NCBI GenBank assembly: GCA_002394635.1
Contig: DGUK01000109.1
Span: forward strand, 1 to 7,999
DNA length: 7,999 bases
DNA from: Faecalitalea sp. UBA4312
GTDB lineage: Bacteria > Bacillota_I > Bacilli_A > Erysipelotrichales > Erysipelotrichaceae
Reading direction: 5' to 3'
A program made the translations under genes and the position numbers. Within the stretch, counting starts at the first letter, position 1. Every line of letters starts with the position of its first letter. Shown here in pieces: positions 6,235 through 7,999 of the stretch. The notes under the pieces were generated by a model. The model saw only the letters and a list, made by a program, of their open reading frames with translations. It ran no database searches and was not told the origin of the DNA.

Positions 6235-7069
6235 TACACAAACATTGAAAAAGCTGCAGAAGGTGGAATTGGAGATCCTGAAGGACTTCATGGATGTATG
6301 TGACCGACATAACCTCCGTTATTTCGGAATTGCGGGGACATGTATTGGTGTGTTAAGGCATAAAGGATTCATCCCTTGGGATGATGACATCGATGTGGCC
6401 ATCCCAAGAGAGGACTTTGAGAAGTTCTTGCAATATGCGCAAGAGGAACTGTCGGAAAAATACATAGTGATGAATGCTAGAAACAACGAGAACTATCCGT
6501 TGATGACAACCCGTCTGATGATGAAGGGAACGAAGTTTCGCGAATATGCGCTTGCGCATATTGATTGCCCGCTAGGGATCTTTCTGGATCTTTATCCTTT
6601 TGATCATTTAAGCGATGACCCGAAAAAACGAAAGAAACAAATGCGGAAGGCGTGGTTTTTCAGCAAACTGCTGATCCTTCGCAGTATTCCGAAACCGGTT
6701 CTAGCATTTAAAGGGTGGAAAGCAAAAGTAGTCCACGGTATCTGTGCAGTGGTTCACTATGGGATGGTGGTTCTGCATATTTCCAAGAAATGGTTGATCG
6801 ATCAGTGTGAAGAAGCTAGCACTAGACACAACGATGAAATAAACAGTGAATATGTGGACTTCTTATGCGATACAACACCGGATATGAATATATATGCAGT
6901 AAAGGATCTATATCCTTTGCAGCAGCTTGATTTTGAAGATATAAAGATGTGGTTTCCGAAGAATATGCATAATAATCTGACAAATATGTATGGAGATTAT
7001 ATGAAGCTTCCTCCGGAGGAGAAGAGAAAAAACCACTATCCGTATGAGCTTGTATTTAAAGAAGAATAA
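6221..7069 (+). CDS. LicD-family phosphotransferase, second paralogue
   Basis: This 282-residue LicD-family protein is clearly paralogous to its upstream neighbour. The core FGIAGTCIGVLRHKG then FIPWDDDIDVAI (35-61) keeps the DDDxD cluster (D54-D56, D58). GIFLDLYPFD (119-128) and YGDYMKLPPEEKR with HYPY (257-275) align with the first copy. The stretch around 143-186 is rich in hydrophobic and basic residues (WFFSKLLILRS, GICAVVHYGMVVLHI) and may bind the membrane surface. The start at 6221 overlaps the preceding stop by 14 bases, with GGAAG (6210-6214) as ribosome site. It is the last gene of the operon. The two copies differ at GTLLGAV versus GTCIGVL and through the middle third, suggesting different acceptors, as LicD1/LicD2 attach to two sugars in pneumococcus. 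That split is an inference. Confidence 0.87.
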   Translation: MKEYDTQTLKKLQKVELEILKDFMDVCDRHNLRYFGIAGTCIGVLRHKGFIPWDDDIDVAIPREDFEKFLQYAQEELSEKYIVMNARNNENYPLMTTRLMMKGTKFREYALAHIDCPLGIFLDLYPFDHLSDDPKKRKKQMRKAWFFSKLLILRSIPKPVLAFKGWKAKVVHGICAVVHYGMVVLHISKKWLIDQCEEASTRHNDEINSEYVDFLCDTTPDMNIYAVKDLYPLQQLDFEDIKMWFPKNMHNNLTNMYGDYMKLPPEEKRKNHYPYELVFKEE

Positions 7070-7083
7070 AAAATCAGACACAT

Positions 7084-7112
7084 TTGAATAAATGTCTATT
7101 ATTTGATATAGT
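7084..7112 (+). promoter_or_regulatory. Putative promoter of the zinc-ribbon/GYF gene
   Basis: TTGAAT (7084-7089, TTGA matches the -35 consensus) is followed after 17 bases by TATAGT (7107-7112, 5/6), preceded by TG at 7104-7105, giving an extended -10. Transcription would start around 7119, about 18 bases before ATG 7137. The -35 overlaps the loop of a small AT-rich hairpin (ACATTT/AAATGT, 7080-7095). Confidence 0.55.
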
Positions 7113-7124
7113 TATTAATAAATT

Positions 7125-7130
7125 GGAGGA
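7125..7130 (+). promoter_or_regulatory. Ribosome binding site favouring the second ATG (7137)
   Basis: GGAGGA directly abuts ATG 7131 and is 6 bases before the in-frame ATG 7137. Normal spacing selects 7137, which also starts the protein exactly at the zinc ribbon (MQCKHCG). Confidence 0.75.
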
Positions 7131-7136
7131 ATGCAT

Positions 7137-7999
7137 ATGCAGTGTAAACATTGTGGTCATGAACTTGGTGAAAACGATAAGTTTTGCAGGAACTGTGGAC
7201 AAAAAGTTGAAGAAGTTGTTCTTGAAAAAGTAGTAGATGAAAATGAGACGGTCATCGTTAATGAAGATGTACAGTGGTATTATGTAAAGAACCAGGAATC
7301 GGTCGGACCTTTTTCCACCGGAGAAATGGCGGCCTATATTCGTTCCGGTGAAGTCAATGAAGATACATATGTATGGAAAGACGGAATGGCAGAATGGTTA
7401 CAGGTGAAATATACAGAATTAAAACAAACAGCCCCGGATCCGCAGCCGGAAGTAAAAAAACAGCCGGAAATGGAAGAACCGGTTTGGTACTATGTAGCTG
7501 GAAATAACGGACAAAGTGGTCCGTATACTGAATCGCAGATGGAAGAATCCATGCGTACGAATATCATCGACGGACAGACCTATGTATGGCGCGATGGAAT
7601 GGCTGACTGGGTCCAGCTAAAGAATTCTGCTTTGGCTCCAAAACTGAACAATTATGCACCGGCTGTACAGACAAACAGTTCCAATGCATACCAAGGCACA
7701 ACAGGTACTGGTTATGTGGCTGAACGAAATATCGCAGTAGCAATCATTCTGTCCATTGTGACCTGTGGCATTTATCTGTATTATTGGTTGTATTGTATTG
7801 CCAAAGATTCCAACGAGCTGTCTAGACAGCAAGGTAATTTTGATGGATTGACAGATCCGGGCATGGTTATTCTACTGTCGATCGTCACTTGTGGTGTTTA
7901 TTTGTTTTATTACATGTATAAAGTTTCGAAACAGCTGGCTAACTTACGTTTTGCCAATGGATATAGAGTCGAAGATAATTCTGTGATCTGTCTGGTATT
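7137..7999 (+). CDS. Zinc-ribbon / tandem GYF_2 / DUF4234-like membrane protein (3' end outside window)
   Basis: The frame stays open to the window edge (287 complete codons), so the C-terminus is missing. Residues 3-20 form a zinc ribbon, with two CxxC knuckles (C3/C6, C17/C20) separated by HELGENDKF. Two GYF_2-type domains follow: about 47-90 (WYYVKNQ...GPFS, TYVWKDGMAEWLQV) and 117-161 (WYYVAGN...GPYT, TYVWRDGMADWVQL), joined by a Pro/Glu/Lys linker. After a polar linker (165-195) come two similar hydrophobic segments, ILSIVTCGIYLYYWLY (about 204-219) and ILLSIVTCGVYLFYYMY (about 245-261). These match the pattern of DUF4234-type membrane domains, and a third segment appears to start at the edge (NSVICLV). 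The architecture suggests a membrane-tethered protein with a cytoplasmic adaptor region; no enzymatic function is apparent. It has its own promoter, so a link to the LicD operon is not implied by transcription. Confidence 0.83.
   Translation, partial: MQCKHCGHELGENDKFCRNCGQKVEEVVLEKVVDENETVIVNEDVQWYYVKNQESVGPFSTGEMAAYIRSGEVNEDTYVWKDGMAEWLQVKYTELKQTAPDPQPEVKKQPEMEEPVWYYVAGNNGQSGPYTESQMEESMRTNIIDGQTYVWRDGMADWVQLKNSALAPKLNNYAPAVQTNSSNAYQGTTGTGYVAERNIAVAIILSIVTCGIYLYYWLYCIAKDSNELSRQQGNFDGLTDPGMVILLSIVTCGVYLFYYMYKVSKQLANLRFANGYRVEDNSVICLV

Noticed and set aside
3625..7069. Classical phosphocholine lic operon
   Set aside because: There is no choline kinase (LicA) or choline permease (LicB) gene, and the leading transaminase has no role in that pathway; phosphocholine is kept only as an alternative.
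7080..7095. Hairpin ACATTT-GAAT-AAATGT as an intrinsic terminator
   Set aside because: The stem is only 6 bp, almost all A/T, and not followed by a continuous T-run; at most a weak stop.

Overview
The window looks like a chromosomal segment of a low-to-moderate GC Gram-positive bacterium (Bacillota, host-associated type). Strong AGGAGG-like ribosome sites, short intergenic gaps, intrinsic terminators with U-runs, ChW (clostridial hydrophobic W) repeats and LicD proteins all point that way. An erysipelotrichial or clostridial gut/oral lineage is plausible, but this is inferred from gene content and not proven. All seven genes lie on the + strand, and no gene-free stretch exceeds about 175 bases.

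Layout. (1) 1-332 is the 3' end of acetate kinase (ackA). It overlaps by 11 bases a DHH/DHHA1 phosphoesterase of the NrnA/pAp-phosphatase type (322-1254), which ends at a clear hairpin terminator (1259-1291). (2) A monocistronic gene (1428-3506) with its own promoter and terminator encodes a secreted 692-residue protein. It has nine ChW repeats arranged as three triplets, followed by a C-terminal L,D-transpeptidase (YkuD) domain with an intact SHGCVRL active site. (3) A promoter with a perfect extended -10 (TGATATAAT) starts a tightly coupled four-gene operon (3625-7069). It encodes a class V PLP aminotransferase resembling 2-aminoethylphosphonate (AEP)/alanine-glyoxylate transaminases, a LicC/PntC-type cytidylyltransferase, and two paralogous LicD-family phosphotransferases. 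Adjacent genes overlap by 4, 23 and 14 bases. (4) After a 67-base gap containing a recognisable promoter, a gene running off the right edge (7137->7999) encodes a zinc-ribbon, double GYF_2, DUF4234-like membrane protein.

How they fit together. The first pair is housekeeping (acetate/ATP metabolism and nanoRNA or nucleotide turnover). The central part is cell-envelope biology: a wall-acting L,D-transpeptidase beside a cassette that appears to make an amino-bearing headgroup, activate it with CTP and transfer it to a surface glycan or teichoic acid. The cassette lacks the choline kinase and choline permease of a classical lic locus and carries a transaminase instead. The most interesting reading is therefore an aminophosphonate (CMP-AEP) or related decoration pathway rather than phosphocholine. 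The PEP mutase and phosphonopyruvate decarboxylase needed for that pathway are not in the window, so the substrate remains an inference.
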